In this document: positions 23,289 to 32,396 of the stretch, one piece after another
How positions within the stretch are numbered: position 1 is the stretch's first letter
Layout: each line of letters begins with the position of its first letter
NCBI GenBank assembly: GCA_029001845.1
Contig: JAREWP010000085.1
Coordinates: 1-36,076 of the forward strand
Source of the DNA: Candidatus Magnetocorallium paracelense
GTDB taxonomy: Bacteria; Nitrospirota; Thermodesulfovibrionia; Thermodesulfovibrionales; Magnetobacteriaceae
Reading direction: 5' to 3'
Length of the DNA stretch: 36,076 bases
Notes under the pieces: generated by a model
Told to the model about the DNA's origin: nothing
The model's input: the letters and a program-made list of their open reading frames with translations, nothing else
The model's database searches: none
Position numbers and translations under genes: made by a program

Positions 23289-24542
23289 ATGACAACCGAG
23301 AACAATGCAAAAAATAAAGAGTATAATTTATTAAGAGGAATTAGTCATCAGGGAACGATAGCCACAGTTCAAAAAATACTTCGCAAGGGCGAAGCAATGG
23401 CTGATTTGGAGTTCGGCGAAGGCATTACCAATTACTCCAATACCTACGCTAAGTTTCCGGGAATAACTCCATTCGTCGACTATCTTGCCGAGAGGCATGG
23501 AACAACGAGCGACAGGATTTATATTCTCGACGGCGGAATGCAGGCCAATACAATGGTATTTAATGCTCTGGGAACGAAAAAACCGATCTTAGTGGATGAA
23601 TTTCTTTATGATCGATGCCTGGAAACGCTGGTATTGCTTGGCTTCACCGTTATCGGCGTACCTATGAATGATAACGGGACCGATACAAAGGCGCTTGAAA
23701 GGCTTATTAATGAATATCAGCCTTCCTGTTTTTGGAGAAATATCAGATATAACAACCCTACGGGATTGAGAATTAAAATGAGTAATCTTTATGAAACCGC
23801 GGAAATATGCAGTGCAAAAGGAGTCGTTCTTCATTTGGACGATGCCTACGAAAACTGCGGTGCAGGTATAAAAGGCGCAGAAGACGAGGGTCCTGTAAAT
23901 CTTTCCCATCCTTCTTTGAAAAAGGCAGTTCTTGTGAGAATGACAACAAAAGAGTTCAGCCCGTCGGAAAAAATATCCTGGATTGCCTGCGGTCCCGAAT
24001 CGGAAATATCGAAGAGGGTTATGAATTTTGCTGTCTGCTCACGGCTAAACAGCCATTACAGACTTCAATCGGCCTTTTACATGTCTATGATCAACGGCGA
24101 TTATCAAAAACACCTCTCCTGGGTTAACAACGCCTTTTACGCGCCCAGAGGCACTTCTCTTAACAAAGGGCTGGAAGAGTTTTTTTCAGGATTTACATTT
24201 CAGAAAATGGTGGACGGATCATTTTTTACTACCCTGTGGCTTAAAAACGCAAATATCGAGTCAGGCAGGGAAATTGTAGCCGCTGCCGATAGTATGGGCG
24301 TAAAAGTTACAGCCGGAATATCTTCTATTGCGCCTGTAAACGCAGAGGATCAACCGGAAACAGTTAATGTCAACGGCTATGCAGTCGGTATATCGCCAAC
24401 ATCTAAACACTCCCTCTCTGTTTTGGAAAAAATGAACGGCTATCCCGTAAGACTTGCGCCAAATGCATGCCCCGCCGAGAGTGACCCTTATGAAGCATTG
24501 AAGGTGCTGCATAAGGCATATAACAGTGTAATGTCCAAATAG
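23289..24542 (+). CDS. PLP-dependent aminotransferase, class I/II (fold type I)
   Basis: A 417-residue enzyme of the aspartate aminotransferase fold. Cofactor-binding landmarks are DGGMQANTMVFNAL, the YNNPTG loop (N155), HLDDAYENCG (D184/D185 and Y187) and the Schiff-base segment RMTTKEFSPSEKISW (K221). The usual SPGxRxGW motif reads SPSEKISW, so the phosphate-contact Arg is Lys, and the substrate is not predictable. C-terminal ACPAESDPYEALKVL is typical of the MocR/AAT-like group without its regulator domain. It is monocistronic and ends at a bidirectional terminator. Confidence 0.88.
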   Translation: MTTENNAKNKEYNLLRGISHQGTIATVQKILRKGEAMADLEFGEGITNYSNTYAKFPGITPFVDYLAERHGTTSDRIYILDGGMQANTMVFNALGTKKPILVDEFLYDRCLETLVLLGFTVIGVPMNDNGTDTKALERLINEYQPSCFWRNIRYNNPTGLRIKMSNLYETAEICSAKGVVLHLDDAYENCGAGIKGAEDEGPVNLSHPSLKKAVLVRMTTKEFSPSEKISWIACGPESEISKRVMNFAVCSRLNSHYRLQSAFYMSMINGDYQKHLSWVNNAFYAPRGTSLNKGLEEFFSGFTFQKMVDGSFFTTLWLKNANIESGREIVAAADSMGVKVTAGISSIAPVNAEDQPETVNVNGYAVGISPTSKHSLSVLEKMNGYPVRLAPNACPAESDPYEALKVLHKAYNSVMSK

Positions 24543-24578
24543 TCATTTTTAAAATTGAAACACTATCTATAGCCTTTC

Positions 24579-24626
24579 TCAGGAGTCAGAATAAAAAGCT
24601 TTATTAATAAGAAGTCTGACTCCTGA
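24579..24626. terminator. Bidirectional hairpin terminator
   Basis: TCAGGAGTCAGA (24579-24590) and TCTGACTCCTGA (24615-24626) make a perfect 12-bp stem with a 24-nt AT-rich loop, lying between the convergent aminotransferase and glycosyltransferase genes. The T-run after the stem is short (ATTTTG). Confidence 0.65.
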
Positions 24627-24653
24627 ATTTTGAATAGTTACGAATTTTTTGAA

Positions 24654-25448
24654 TCATATCACATCGTGTTGTTTTGCATAGAATCTGGCATACGATTTAA
24701 AATGGTTAAAAAGTAATTTTATCCCTGTTTTACTAAACAATCTTCTCTTGCGTGTAAGTCCCTGAACATAGTGTCTGATTTCGAACTGCGGATAGTAAAC
24801 AACTTTATATCCACTCTTCTTTATTCTGGCGCAAAAATCCGAATCCTCGAATCCGTAAAACATTTTTTCATCCAACAACCCGACGCTTTCGAAAACATCT
24901 CTTTTTATTAATTGAAAGGCGCCAATAACATAATCAACCTGGACAGGACTATCGGAGTTAATAAATGACAAGTGGTGATCCTTAATAATTTTGCTTTGTT
25001 TGATAAAAGAGAAAAAAGAGAGTCTTCTCATAACAATGTGCTTAACCCCGGGAAATGTTCTGGCTGCCGGGTAGAATCGATTGTCGGCAGTTAACTGTTT
25101 AACGCCGACAAGAGCAACGTCGGGTTGGGAATCCATATATTCTATAAGATCGGGAAAATCTTCCGATATCAGTTCAGTATCGGCATCGAGTAATAATATG
25201 TATTTGCCTCCGGAAATTTTAATCGACTGATTTCTCGAAGGTGCAACACCTCTGTTAAGACTGTTTTTTACGACAATAACTTCAGGAAAATGATCACGCA
25301 ACATTTCAGCAGTGCCGTCGGTAGATGCGTTGTCGACCACAATAATCTCTAATTTCAGCCCCTCGATTTTGCGTAATATTGAATCAAGGCAAAGACGCAA
25401 AAAATTGATGTTATTATATGTACTGATATTAACTGATAGATCGATCAT
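24654..25448 (-). CDS. Family 2 glycosyltransferase
   Basis: A 264-residue GT-A fold enzyme. VNISTYNNINFLRLCLDSIL and EIIVVDNASTDGTAEML form the nucleotide-binding start, ILLLDADTEL carries the metal-binding DxD, and YGFEDSDFCARIKKSGYKVVYYP is the acceptor/catalytic ED motif seen in rhamnosyltransferase-like members. It probably adds a sugar to a cell-surface polysaccharide. The gene follows mltD after 3 nt and may be transcribed with it. Confidence 0.92.
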   Translation of the reverse strand: MIDLSVNISTYNNINFLRLCLDSILRKIEGLKLEIIVVDNASTDGTAEMLRDHFPEVIVVKNSLNRGVAPSRNQSIKISGGKYILLLDADTELISEDFPDLIEYMDSQPDVALVGVKQLTADNRFYPAARTFPGVKHIVMRRLSFFSFIKQSKIIKDHHLSFINSDSPVQVDYVIGAFQLIKRDVFESVGLLDEKMFYGFEDSDFCARIKKSGYKVVYYPQFEIRHYVQGLTRKRRLFSKTGIKLLFNHFKSYARFYAKQHDVI

Positions 25449-25451
25449 GTT

Positions 25452-27482
25452 TCATGCACTTTTTGCCACTATAGGAACAAAAATTTTCTGTGAAGGAGTC
25501 AGGGAGTTGAAATCGACCTCTGTATTGTAGCGTCTTAAAAGCCATAGAGGAATTTCGAACTTTTTATTTGTAAGTGTCCAGATGTTGTCGCCCCTGCGGA
25601 TTTTATATATCTTTACTCTTTCTATACGATAGTTGGCAAAAAAGTCTTCGCTAAGTTCCTTATGAAATTCATACCGTCTTTCCTCGAATACCTCCTTATC
25701 CACTATGTGGAGAGGTACTTTTATTATTTGATTTAGTCGAATAAATCGAGAAGATTTCAATCTGTTCAGTCTCATTATATCGACAGGAGAAACATTCAGC
25801 CATTCTGCATAGTGGCCTAAAGTCTCTTCAACCTCCACTTTAATAATTCCCACGGCCCTGTTGTTATGGTAAGCAATGTTGGAGACTGACAAATTGCCTT
25901 CTACAATTTCAGGATTCGATGCGTATTTTAAAGACCCCAATGGTTCCTTTTTTACTACAGGCGCAGAATCGACCTTAGCAACAATCGTCTTTTTTTCTTC
26001 TACCTGTGAATGTTTCACGGGAATATTAGCTTTTCTATTATCTTTTAACTCCTGCTTTACCCTAAGGGCAGGGGTTCTCTTCACTTGGGGAATTCGCAGA
26101 TTTTGATTTACATATACCGTTGCACGTCTGTCAAGATTATTGGCTACGATTAAATCTTTGAGGCGTACGCGCAGTTTCCGGGCAATTTTACCTGCTGTAT
26201 CTCCTTTTTTCACTCTGTAAAATCGGCTTCTCTTTTGCTCCTCTCTGTAAATATCTGCTGAAGAAGCTGTAATTAGTATTTCCCACTCATTGGCTTTGTC
26301 AGCAGGCACCCTTAACATAAATCCTTTTGGTATATATTTCTGCCCGGTCAATACAGGCTTTCTAAGTGAGGGATTGAACAGATGAAGAGTATTTATATCC
26401 ATATTCAACCCTCGTGCAAGTTCTCTAAAAGAGACGTAGTTGTTTAATGAAACCGAATGTGTTTTAACAGGAACATCCATTTTAATTTCTCCGAAATAAA
26501 AGCTGTAATTTTTAGCCACATTCATGGCAGCCAGAAATTCCGAATAGAAATTCCTTGATGCAAACCCAAAAAGCCTGCTCTTGTATTCTTTAAAGATTCT
26601 CTCATACTGTCCCTTTGAGCGCAGAGCTCTTTTCATACCGTTTGCTCCGTGATTGTAAGCAGTAATCGCTATAGGCCAGCTTTTGAATGTTTCATAATTT
26701 TCTTTGAGAAGCCTTGCAGCGGCATTTGTTGAAATAATCGGATCCAGCCTCTCATCTATGGTATAACTGATTTTCATAAACCGCTTTCCCGTGGATCTTG
26801 TAAATTGCCACATACCGGCTGCGCCGAATTTGCTGTAAGCTTTATAATTAAAGGAAGACTCCACATGAGGGAGGTAAGCCAGCTCCTCAGGTAAATTATA
26901 TTGAGCAAAGATTCTTTTAATCTCTTCCATATAAGCTCCGGATCTGATTAAACCTTCACGAAATCTCTCCCTCTGTCCTATCTGGCACCTGAGATTTTTT
27001 GTGGCTTGCTTATAAACCGTTGCACCTGCAGACGCTCCAAAAAGGGCTGCAACTCTTTGCTCTTCGGAAGAGACGGGTTTTCCGCCCTTCCCAAGTTTTG
27101 TTAAAATCTTTTTAAAAGTGGCTTTTCCGTTTTTAATAAGTCTCTTATTTTTTTTACTGCTTCCAGGAGAGTAAAGGGGTTTGATTTTAATGGTACCATA
27201 TATGACCGCAAGGTTTTTTTTATCATGGATCACACATTGGTCTGTGGAATATTCAGAGAAAACTTTTTCCCAGAAGGCTACATTTGATTCTAAATAGGGG
27301 TGTACTTCAAATGTATCGGCTCCGGCTTCACAGGGCGACATCCGGGCAAAAGTCAGAGCAAAGAAAAAAAGAGCGAAAAAAAAGATGTTCTTGTATAACT
27401 TGCAGTAACTTAATCGGCTGTTTTTCGGTACTCTATCTTTCATTACATAACACTCAATCCTTCTGTAAGGCATAATATTCAT
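25452..27482 (-). CDS. mltD: Membrane-bound lytic transglycosylase D-like, with LysM repeats
   Basis: A 676-residue exported peptidoglycan hydrolase. A hydrophobic signal segment (IFFFALFFFALTFARM) ends before CEAGADTF. The SLT catalytic domain has YLPHVESSFNYKAYSKFGAAGMWQF, with the Glu of VES as the acid catalyst, and ITAYNHGANGMKRAL. LysM modules follow: YRVKKGDTAGKIARKL, a second weak one, and YKIRRGDNIWTLTNKKF near the C-terminus. The chosen ATG has AGGT upstream; an ATG 13 codons later (27443) would give a more usual signal peptide. The cysteine after the signal could be a lipidation site, though the preceding residues are not a clean lipobox. Confidence 0.92.
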   Translation of the reverse strand: MNIMPYRRIECYVMKDRVPKNSRLSYCKLYKNIFFFALFFFALTFARMSPCEAGADTFEVHPYLESNVAFWEKVFSEYSTDQCVIHDKKNLAVIYGTIKIKPLYSPGSSKKNKRLIKNGKATFKKILTKLGKGGKPVSSEEQRVAALFGASAGATVYKQATKNLRCQIGQRERFREGLIRSGAYMEEIKRIFAQYNLPEELAYLPHVESSFNYKAYSKFGAAGMWQFTRSTGKRFMKISYTIDERLDPIISTNAAARLLKENYETFKSWPIAITAYNHGANGMKRALRSKGQYERIFKEYKSRLFGFASRNFYSEFLAAMNVAKNYSFYFGEIKMDVPVKTHSVSLNNYVSFRELARGLNMDINTLHLFNPSLRKPVLTGQKYIPKGFMLRVPADKANEWEILITASSADIYREEQKRSRFYRVKKGDTAGKIARKLRVRLKDLIVANNLDRRATVYVNQNLRIPQVKRTPALRVKQELKDNRKANIPVKHSQVEEKKTIVAKVDSAPVVKKEPLGSLKYASNPEIVEGNLSVSNIAYHNNRAVGIIKVEVEETLGHYAEWLNVSPVDIMRLNRLKSSRFIRLNQIIKVPLHIVDKEVFEERRYEFHKELSEDFFANYRIERVKIYKIRRGDNIWTLTNKKFEIPLWLLRRYNTEVDFNSLTPSQKIFVPIVAKSA

Positions 27483-27751
27483 AAAATACCTGAATAAATT
27501 CCAATGAGCAAATAAACGACAGACAGAACGTCAAGATTCAGGAACATTAATATAAGTATTAGAAGCAAGCAAAACGAATATTATGTAATGAGTGAAGTTG
27601 AGCGGTTGCCTGTACCTTTAGAAACTGTAATCGATTATATTATAAACATAATGCGTTATATAATAAAAGGTGTAAAAGGACAATAAATGCCTTCTTCCTA
27701 TCTTCTCCATAGATGGTTATGAAAAAAATTTCAATGCCTCTTTATCAGGCA
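27483..27751. other. Intergenic region between mltD and tRNA-Glu
   Basis: AT-rich, without a recognised gene. A 32-codon frame (27588-27686; MSEVERLPVPLETVIDYI...) could encode a small amphipathic peptide but has no good ribosome site, so I leave it uncalled. ATGCCTctttatcAGGCAT near 27735-27752 is a small inverted repeat just before the tRNA promoter. Confidence 0.35.
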
Positions 27752-27782
27752 TTGACTAAATAAAACACTGTCGTGTTATAAT
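27752..27782 (+). promoter_or_regulatory. Probable tRNA-Glu promoter
   Basis: TTGACT (27752-27757) and a perfect TATAAT (27777-27782), spaced by 19 bp, lie ~60 bp before the mature tRNA 5' end. The spacer is slightly long. Confidence 0.5.
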
Positions 27783-27845
27783 ACTAAGTTCTTAATACAT
27801 ATACAAGAACAACAACTCAACTAATTTGCAACGTAATTACAACCC

Positions 27846-27923
27846 GTCCCCATCGTCTAGCCAGGCCTAGGACATCGGCCTTTCACGCCGGTAACACGGG
27901 TTCGAATCCCGTTGGGGACGCCA
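27846..27923 (+). tRNA. tRNA-Glu (TTC)
   Basis: Acceptor stem GTCCCCA/TGGGGAC, anticodon stem CGGCC-TTTCA-CGCCG region with anticodon TTC, T-arm CGGGTTCGAATCCCG and encoded CCA (27921-27923). Prophage remnants begin directly downstream, marking it as an integration site. Confidence 0.97.
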
Positions 27924-28017
27924 AATTTCCCTTTAAAATCAATAGCTTACAGCCTTGTAGAGATTGCTGCTTTCTCTATTTTCATCAGATTGTACCAGAA
28001 TTCTACCAGTTCCCTAC

Positions 28018-28172
28018 TGCTCAAGAACCTTCACCGAGTCTCTTACATCCTCTGTTTGACTGACTTTACCTTTTGAATATGGCTTCCCATGGTCATCTGT
28101 AAAGACATAAGAACTAACAACCCTTCTGCTTTTTATTATTCCTTTAATCGTATCTCTGACAATCGAAGTCAT
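28018..28172 (-). pseudogene. Possible integrase fragment next to tRNA-Glu
   Basis: A short minus-strand frame reads ...SSYVFTDDHGKPYSKGKV..., resembling the segment before the catalytic HxLRH box of phage tyrosine recombinases, then stops. No other integrase motif is left. Its position next to the tRNA 3' end supports the reading, but the evidence is thin. Confidence 0.3.
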
Positions 28173-28738
28173 AGGAATACAGAGAGGTTCGCCGTTTTTT
28201 GTTTTTCCCAGACCAATAACTCACAATCAAGATAATGATTGGCCTTCTGCGTCTTTATCCACACAAGCTTCCCACTCGGTTTTCTTGTCAGTTGCTCGGA
28301 AACCACCTGCTGACAATAATCCTCGGTCACATCCCGTGATATATGCCAACCACCCGGATCACCCTCCGGTCTCCTGATTCTCCCGTGCACCCATGACTTA
28401 AAATACCCGTCATCTATATGCCAGAGAATATAAAACTTACCCTTATGATCTATCGTTGAATTACTCAACGGCCTGTTTCTCTCTTTATGCCCCTTAGCAG
28501 GATAAGTCCCCGGATGCCTCTGACAAAAAGGATAAACCATCTCAGGCCGATAACCTGAATCTATGAACGTCAAGGCAATAAGGAACCTCTCACCACTAAA
28601 TTTAGAAAAAGACATCTTTAAAATATCCTCCAGATCAAGAAGCTGGTTATTGCTGACGCTTATTCCATGAATGTGCAGAATCTGAGGCCGAAAGAGGAAA
28701 ATGTGAATCAACAACTTAAGACCCGGCGTGTGAGGCAC
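28169..28738 (-). pseudogene. Phage terminase large subunit (GpA-like), C-terminal fragment
   Basis: The frame contains FIDSGYRPEMVYPFC (nuclease-domain Asp), a Lys/Arg stretch, GKFYILWHIDDGYFKSWVHG, GDPGGWHISRDVTEDYCQQVVSEQ and a closing WIKTQKANHYLDCELL, which follow the order seen in the nuclease half of lambda-like terminases. The ATPase half is absent and the first ~45 residues do not fit, so the gene is a 5'-truncated remnant. It is oriented opposite to the portal and protease genes downstream, indicating rearrangement. Confidence 0.65.
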
Positions 28739-28768
28739 CCCGGTGTGGTTATATAAGAGGAGGTTTGT

Positions 28769-28960
28769 ATGTATAACAAGGAAATCTTGGTAGGCTGGAA
28801 AGCTATCAGTAATTATCTGAATGTTTCCGTTACTACCTGTAAGAACTGGGTTAAGAAGTATAAGATGCCGATTAGTAAGACGGGGAAGAGGAGCGGGACA
28901 GTGATGACTACGGTGAGGGCGTTGAATGAGTGGGTGGAGATTAGGAATGTTGGGAAATAA
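28769..28960 (+). CDS. Small helix-turn-helix protein, excisionase/MerR-like
   Basis: A 63-residue protein: VGWKAISNYLNVSVTTCKNWVKKYKMPISKTG is a MerR/excisionase-type HTH with a short wing, ending TTVRALNEWVEI. Such proteins occur as phage excisionases or terminase small subunits (Nu1-like). A strong GAGGAGG ribosome site lies 7 nt before the ATG. It is adjacent to the terminase fragment and divergent from it. Confidence 0.65.
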   Translation: MYNKEILVGWKAISNYLNVSVTTCKNWVKKYKMPISKTGKRSGTVMTTVRALNEWVEIRNVGK

Positions 28961-29070
28961 ACCTCTTTCTTTTTAAAGACTAAATTCTAACGATTCCTAA
29001 ATTAAAGTGAGGCAATTTGATTAATTTGACATGCGAATTTTTTCCACTAAATTACTTAGTTGGTGCTTTT

Positions 29071-30192
29071 CTAAATAAGTCCGGGATATAATAGTGCCTT
29101 AATAAATTTTGTATGAGTATTATCAGGTTCGATGTCATTCATGATTTTATAAATCGTTTTGGCAGACTCTTTTTTACCTATCCCAATGTAATATCTGGCC
29201 ATAACAGATTGAAATCCTATAAATTCAGAAATATGAAAAGAATCCCTCTCCGGGAAATGCATTGACAATTCAAATTTATTGTCAAATAATCCTGGAATAG
29301 CCTCGAATTTATATTCGGTCATAAGTTCATGTGCTAAATTAAATTTCAAAAATAGGTAATCCGGAAATTTATCAATCGAAGCTCTGAGTAGCTCTAAAGA
29401 TTCTTCACGCTTACCGTTAGCACTTAAAGCAACATAAAGATAATTATAAAACTGCGGTATATCATCATATTGTTCTTTTAATTCATAAATACGTTCGAGT
29501 GCTCCTTTAGTGTTAAACTTATTTTCCGAAAGCTTGGAAACTTCATCTTTTATTCTGTTCGGAAGAGTGTCAAACTCATCGTTTGGGATAGAGTCCCATG
29601 TAATATTATAAGTAACTGTCTTTAGTTTATTATTTTTCCATTCTTCAAAATCCTCATTCCTCTCAGAATCAGATATAGCCAGAAATTTAAAGTTATCAGG
29701 TCCAAGCTTTTGCTTCAGTTTATTTATTATACTCATCTTCCGTTTTTCATTATCGTGAGGACCGGGAATATACAAAGGTTTTCCTTCTTTTCCATATTCA
29801 AAAGAAGAAGGACATGCATCAGGATCAATTTTACCAAAAATCATTTTTGAAAATTTATAGTTTTTATGAGGTTTAAAACCAAAACCTTTTGCATAGTTAA
29901 GAGCGCCTTCAATAATTTTTCTCGCACAAGTAGGATGAATATTTTTAAATTCATTTGGATTTTTTGAAAGAAAGATTTGATATTTCTCTTCCGTAATGAT
30001 GTTGTAAAACGAATCTTTTACTCCGAGACAAAAAATATCAAGAAGGAATACTCCTAATGCAATTTCACCATTTGGGAGAATTCTTGTGATAAAAACATTC
30101 CCCAATCCCTGGTCAAAAATATTTTTATCAATCTTGCATTCATGAATTGGAGACTTTACAGCTAAAGCCCATTCCTTTTTCCAGTTTTTCAT
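29071..30192 (-). CDS. TPR-containing cytoplasmic protein of unknown function
   Basis: About 373 residues from the ATG at 30192 (MKNWKKEWALAVKSP); the frame remains open further upstream but without family-like sequence. The N-terminal part (GLGNVFITRILPNGEIALGVFLLD..., IHPTCARKIIEGALNYAKGFGFKP) resembles an uncharacterised domain found in SEC-C-associated bacterial proteins. The last ~150 residues (ERIYELKEQYDDIPQFYNYLYVAL, SLELLRASIDKFPDY, SAKTIYKIMNDIEPDN) form tetratricopeptide-like helical pairs. It lies inside decayed prophage, opposite to the structural genes, and is probably cargo. Function is unknown. Confidence 0.7.
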   Translation of the reverse strand: MKNWKKEWALAVKSPIHECKIDKNIFDQGLGNVFITRILPNGEIALGVFLLDIFCLGVKDSFYNIITEEKYQIFLSKNPNEFKNIHPTCARKIIEGALNYAKGFGFKPHKNYKFSKMIFGKIDPDACPSSFEYGKEGKPLYIPGPHDNEKRKMSIINKLKQKLGPDNFKFLAISDSERNEDFEEWKNNKLKTVTYNITWDSIPNDEFDTLPNRIKDEVSKLSENKFNTKGALERIYELKEQYDDIPQFYNYLYVALSANGKREESLELLRASIDKFPDYLFLKFNLAHELMTEYKFEAIPGLFDNKFELSMHFPERDSFHISEFIGFQSVMARYYIGIGKKESAKTIYKIMNDIEPDNTHTKFIKALLYPGLI

Positions 30193-30474
30193 TAGCCGGT
30201 TGCTTTTGTTGATATATGCCAAAGCGAAGTAAAAATTAACGATATACGAATTAATCCGTACAAAAAGGCACTCTAAAACCAATACCTGCCGGATAACAGG
30301 CGACATCTTCTACTTCACATGGAAAGAATCAGTTTGTTAATCTCGTGGCTTTCCCAATCTGGCAGTAATTTAAGCATATTTTACAGTCTTTTTACAACTA
30401 TTTGTCTTTAACTATACCCTATTCACCCCTCTATTTCATGACATCCTCATCCCCACCCTCAGTACAATAAATAC

Positions 30475-30741
30475 ATGAACTACAACAAATCACTTCCTAC
30501 AACCAATTCAGAACCAATCAGATATTTACTTTCAGCTATCTTCACCCAAACACTCACAGACCTGAACCACAAAAACCCGCGCATCAAAGAAGACGCCATG
30601 AAGTGGTTCAGAGAAAAACAATATCTCATTCTCTTTGAAAACCTCGGCTTCTCACCCAAATCTCTTAACAAACTCAAATCAATGACACTCACGGATTTCC
30701 AACAAATAGCCGGACAAAAGGAATTCGGAAGCTATGCCTAA
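30475..30741 (+). CDS. Small prophage protein of unknown function
   Basis: An 88-residue acidic/basic mixed protein. RYLLSAIFTQTLTDL...EDAMKWFREKQYLILFENLGFSP recalls short phage proteins, encoded next to packaging genes, that share an alternating helix pattern ending in a W...LG segment. It overlaps the next gene by 8 nt and reads toward the portal. No defined function. Confidence 0.5.
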   Translation: MNYNKSLPTTNSEPIRYLLSAIFTQTLTDLNHKNPRIKEDAMKWFREKQYLILFENLGFSPKSLNKLKSMTLTDFQQIAGQKEFGSYA

Positions 30742-30937
30742 GACCTATCAGAAACAACTTAATGACATAGAGCTACACACAGACAAAGCATCTCAGGCAG
30801 AGGAATATCAAATCGGAGACAGAAGAGTCAAAAGAAACCTCAAGCCATTATTAGCAGAAAAGGAAAGACTCGAAAACATCATAATCAAACAAAAAAGAAA
30901 AAAGATCAAAACAAGAGGCATTGTACTACTTGACTAA
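30734..30937 (+). CDS. Small phage head-tail connector-like protein (gpW-like)
   Basis: A 67-residue Lys-rich helical protein: YQIGDRRVKRNLKPLLAEKERLENIIIKQK. Its size and place directly before the portal gene correspond to gpW or other small connector proteins of lambda-like phages. The gene overlaps its upstream neighbour by 8 nt, and the portal ATG is 7 nt downstream. Confidence 0.5.
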   Translation: MPKTYQKQLNDIELHTDKASQAEEYQIGDRRVKRNLKPLLAEKERLENIIIKQKRKKIKTRGIVLLD

Positions 30938-30943
30938 ATTTAC

Positions 30944-31614
30944 ATGCTGAATCCTGTAGACAAAGCAGTAGAAATATTCGATCCTATAGGAGCCTTAAAA
31001 AGGGCGCAATCCCGAATAGCCCTCAAAGCCCTTGATACAGCCTACAGAGGAGCAAGCAGAATTACCCGCACACTGGGCACTTGGCTCCCTGACTTACTCC
31101 CTGCAAACACAGACCTCGACACCGCAACCAGACAAGACCTCATCTCAAGATCAAGAGACGCTTTCAGAAACCAGCCTGCCGCAAGAGCTGCAATCAACAG
31201 AACATCCGACAACGCCGTAGGCACCGGACTTGACCTGCAGGTATCCATTCCATAGCATGGAAGGTTTATCTGTTAAGAAGAAAATGGCTTGCCGACATGC
31301 TCTGTCAGCCTGTGTATGAACTCTGGTTTGACGAAGCCGTAGCAAGGGGAAGGATAGAGGTTATCGGATATGACGATCCTCTCTTACAAAAAGCATGGAC
31401 AAGGGCGAAGTGGATAGGCCCTGCCAGAGGTGCGGTTGATGAACTCAAGGAAATACAGGCTGCAAAGGAGAGGATTAAATCAGGGATATCTACTATAGAA
31501 ATAGAAGCCGCCTAGATGAAGGGTGCTGTATGGTCAGACATCCACGATCAGCGAGTCACCGAGAGACAGAAAAGAGTGGCCGGAGACCTTGAATCAAAGG
31601 AGGTAACAGCATAA
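30944..31614 (+). pseudogene. Phage portal protein (lambda gpB-like), internally deleted
   Basis: The first ~100 codons encode a portal N-terminus (AYRGASRITRTLGTWLPD, SRSRDAFRNQPAARAAINRTSDNAVGTGLDLQ). Near 31250 the reading jumps to another frame that encodes a portal C-terminus: AWKVYLLRRKWLADMLCQPVYELWFDEAVARG, KWIGPARGAVDELKEIQAAKERI. The middle, normally some 250 residues, is missing. An in-frame TAG at 31513-31515 interrupts the C-terminal part before MKGAVWSDIHDQRVTERQKR, which is also portal-like. The gene cannot make a working portal. Confidence 0.8.
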
Positions 31615-32012
31615 TGAAGGCATTGACTTTAAAGAGAGTGTCCGTAACGGAACACGGTGTATTTGGTGTAATTCTTATAAATAACATACCCCTTGTACTG
31701 ACCCTTGAGCTCCCGTGGCGTGACAATCAGCGAAACATCTCCTGTATTCCTGCCGGTAGTTACACATGCAGACAGAGAATATCCAACAGATAGGGAGATA
31801 CATTTGAGGTTGGAGACGTACCGGACAGGAGCGATATTCTTTTTCATTGGGGCAACACAAAAGAAGATACAGAAGGCTGTATCATCGTTGGGGAAAGATT
31901 TGGAGAGCTGAAGACTCTGCCGGCAGTGCTGTCTGGCAAAAAGGCATTCAGGAAATTCAGAGAGACATTAAAGAGAGATGAGGAATTCTTGTTGAAAATA
32001 CTCTATGTATGA
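31614..32012 (+). pseudogene. DUF5675-family gene with one in-frame amber codon
   Basis: Read through one TAG, the frame gives a full-length ~132-residue DUF5675 protein: LKRVSVTEHGVFGVILINNIPLVLTLE, CIPAGSYTC, then ILFHWGNTKEDTEGCIIVG, the family's signature. The TAG falls after RISNR (31791-31793). There is no frameshift, so the sole lesion is the stop. Members occur in prophages and near lysis or contractile-system genes. Its ATG overlaps the portal stop (TAATG). Confidence 0.75.
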
Positions 32013-32025
32013 AGATGAGAGATGG

Positions 32026-32370
32026 TTATTTAATGGTAACGCCAATCAGTTTGGCAATCAGGTCAATGGCCTTTGGATTCAACAGGATCATGGTAAATAG
32101 AAGTATTAGAAAATATAAACGCTGTCTGGAAGTAATTTCAACATTAGACGTCTTGATCTCTTCTCTTACAAGTTTAATTTCCCCTTCAAGTTCTTTCTTA
32201 ACAGTATCGATTTTACCGCTAAGTTCACTCTTGACGGTATCTATTTTACCGTCAAGTCTTGTAATGTCTTCCCGTAATACACCTTTTACAATCTCAAGAT
32301 CAAGTTTAGTGGCGAATTCAGTTATAGGCTCTTCTCTGACAGCTACAGCTTCCATGTATGTATTATACAT
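32026..32370 (-). CDS. Coiled-coil protein with C-terminal membrane anchor
   Basis: A 114-residue protein. Residues ~15-80 form a heptad-rich coil with repeated DGKIDTVKSEL/SGKIDTVKKEL units, like the DUF1640/CCDC90-type bacterial proteins, followed by a single hydrophobic segment YFLILLFTMILLNPKAIDLIAKLIG. The opposite-strand frame here is an echo of this repeat and not a gene. It is inverted relative to the phage genes and was probably inserted among them. A second ATG at 32355 is an equally good start. Confidence 0.65.
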   Translation of the reverse strand: MYNTYMEAVAVREEPITEFATKLDLEIVKGVLREDITRLDGKIDTVKSELSGKIDTVKKELEGEIKLVREEIKTSNVEITSRQRLYFLILLFTMILLNPKAIDLIAKLIGVTIK

Positions 32371-32396
32371 TTTTCATTTTTCTTTGGCAAACAGGT

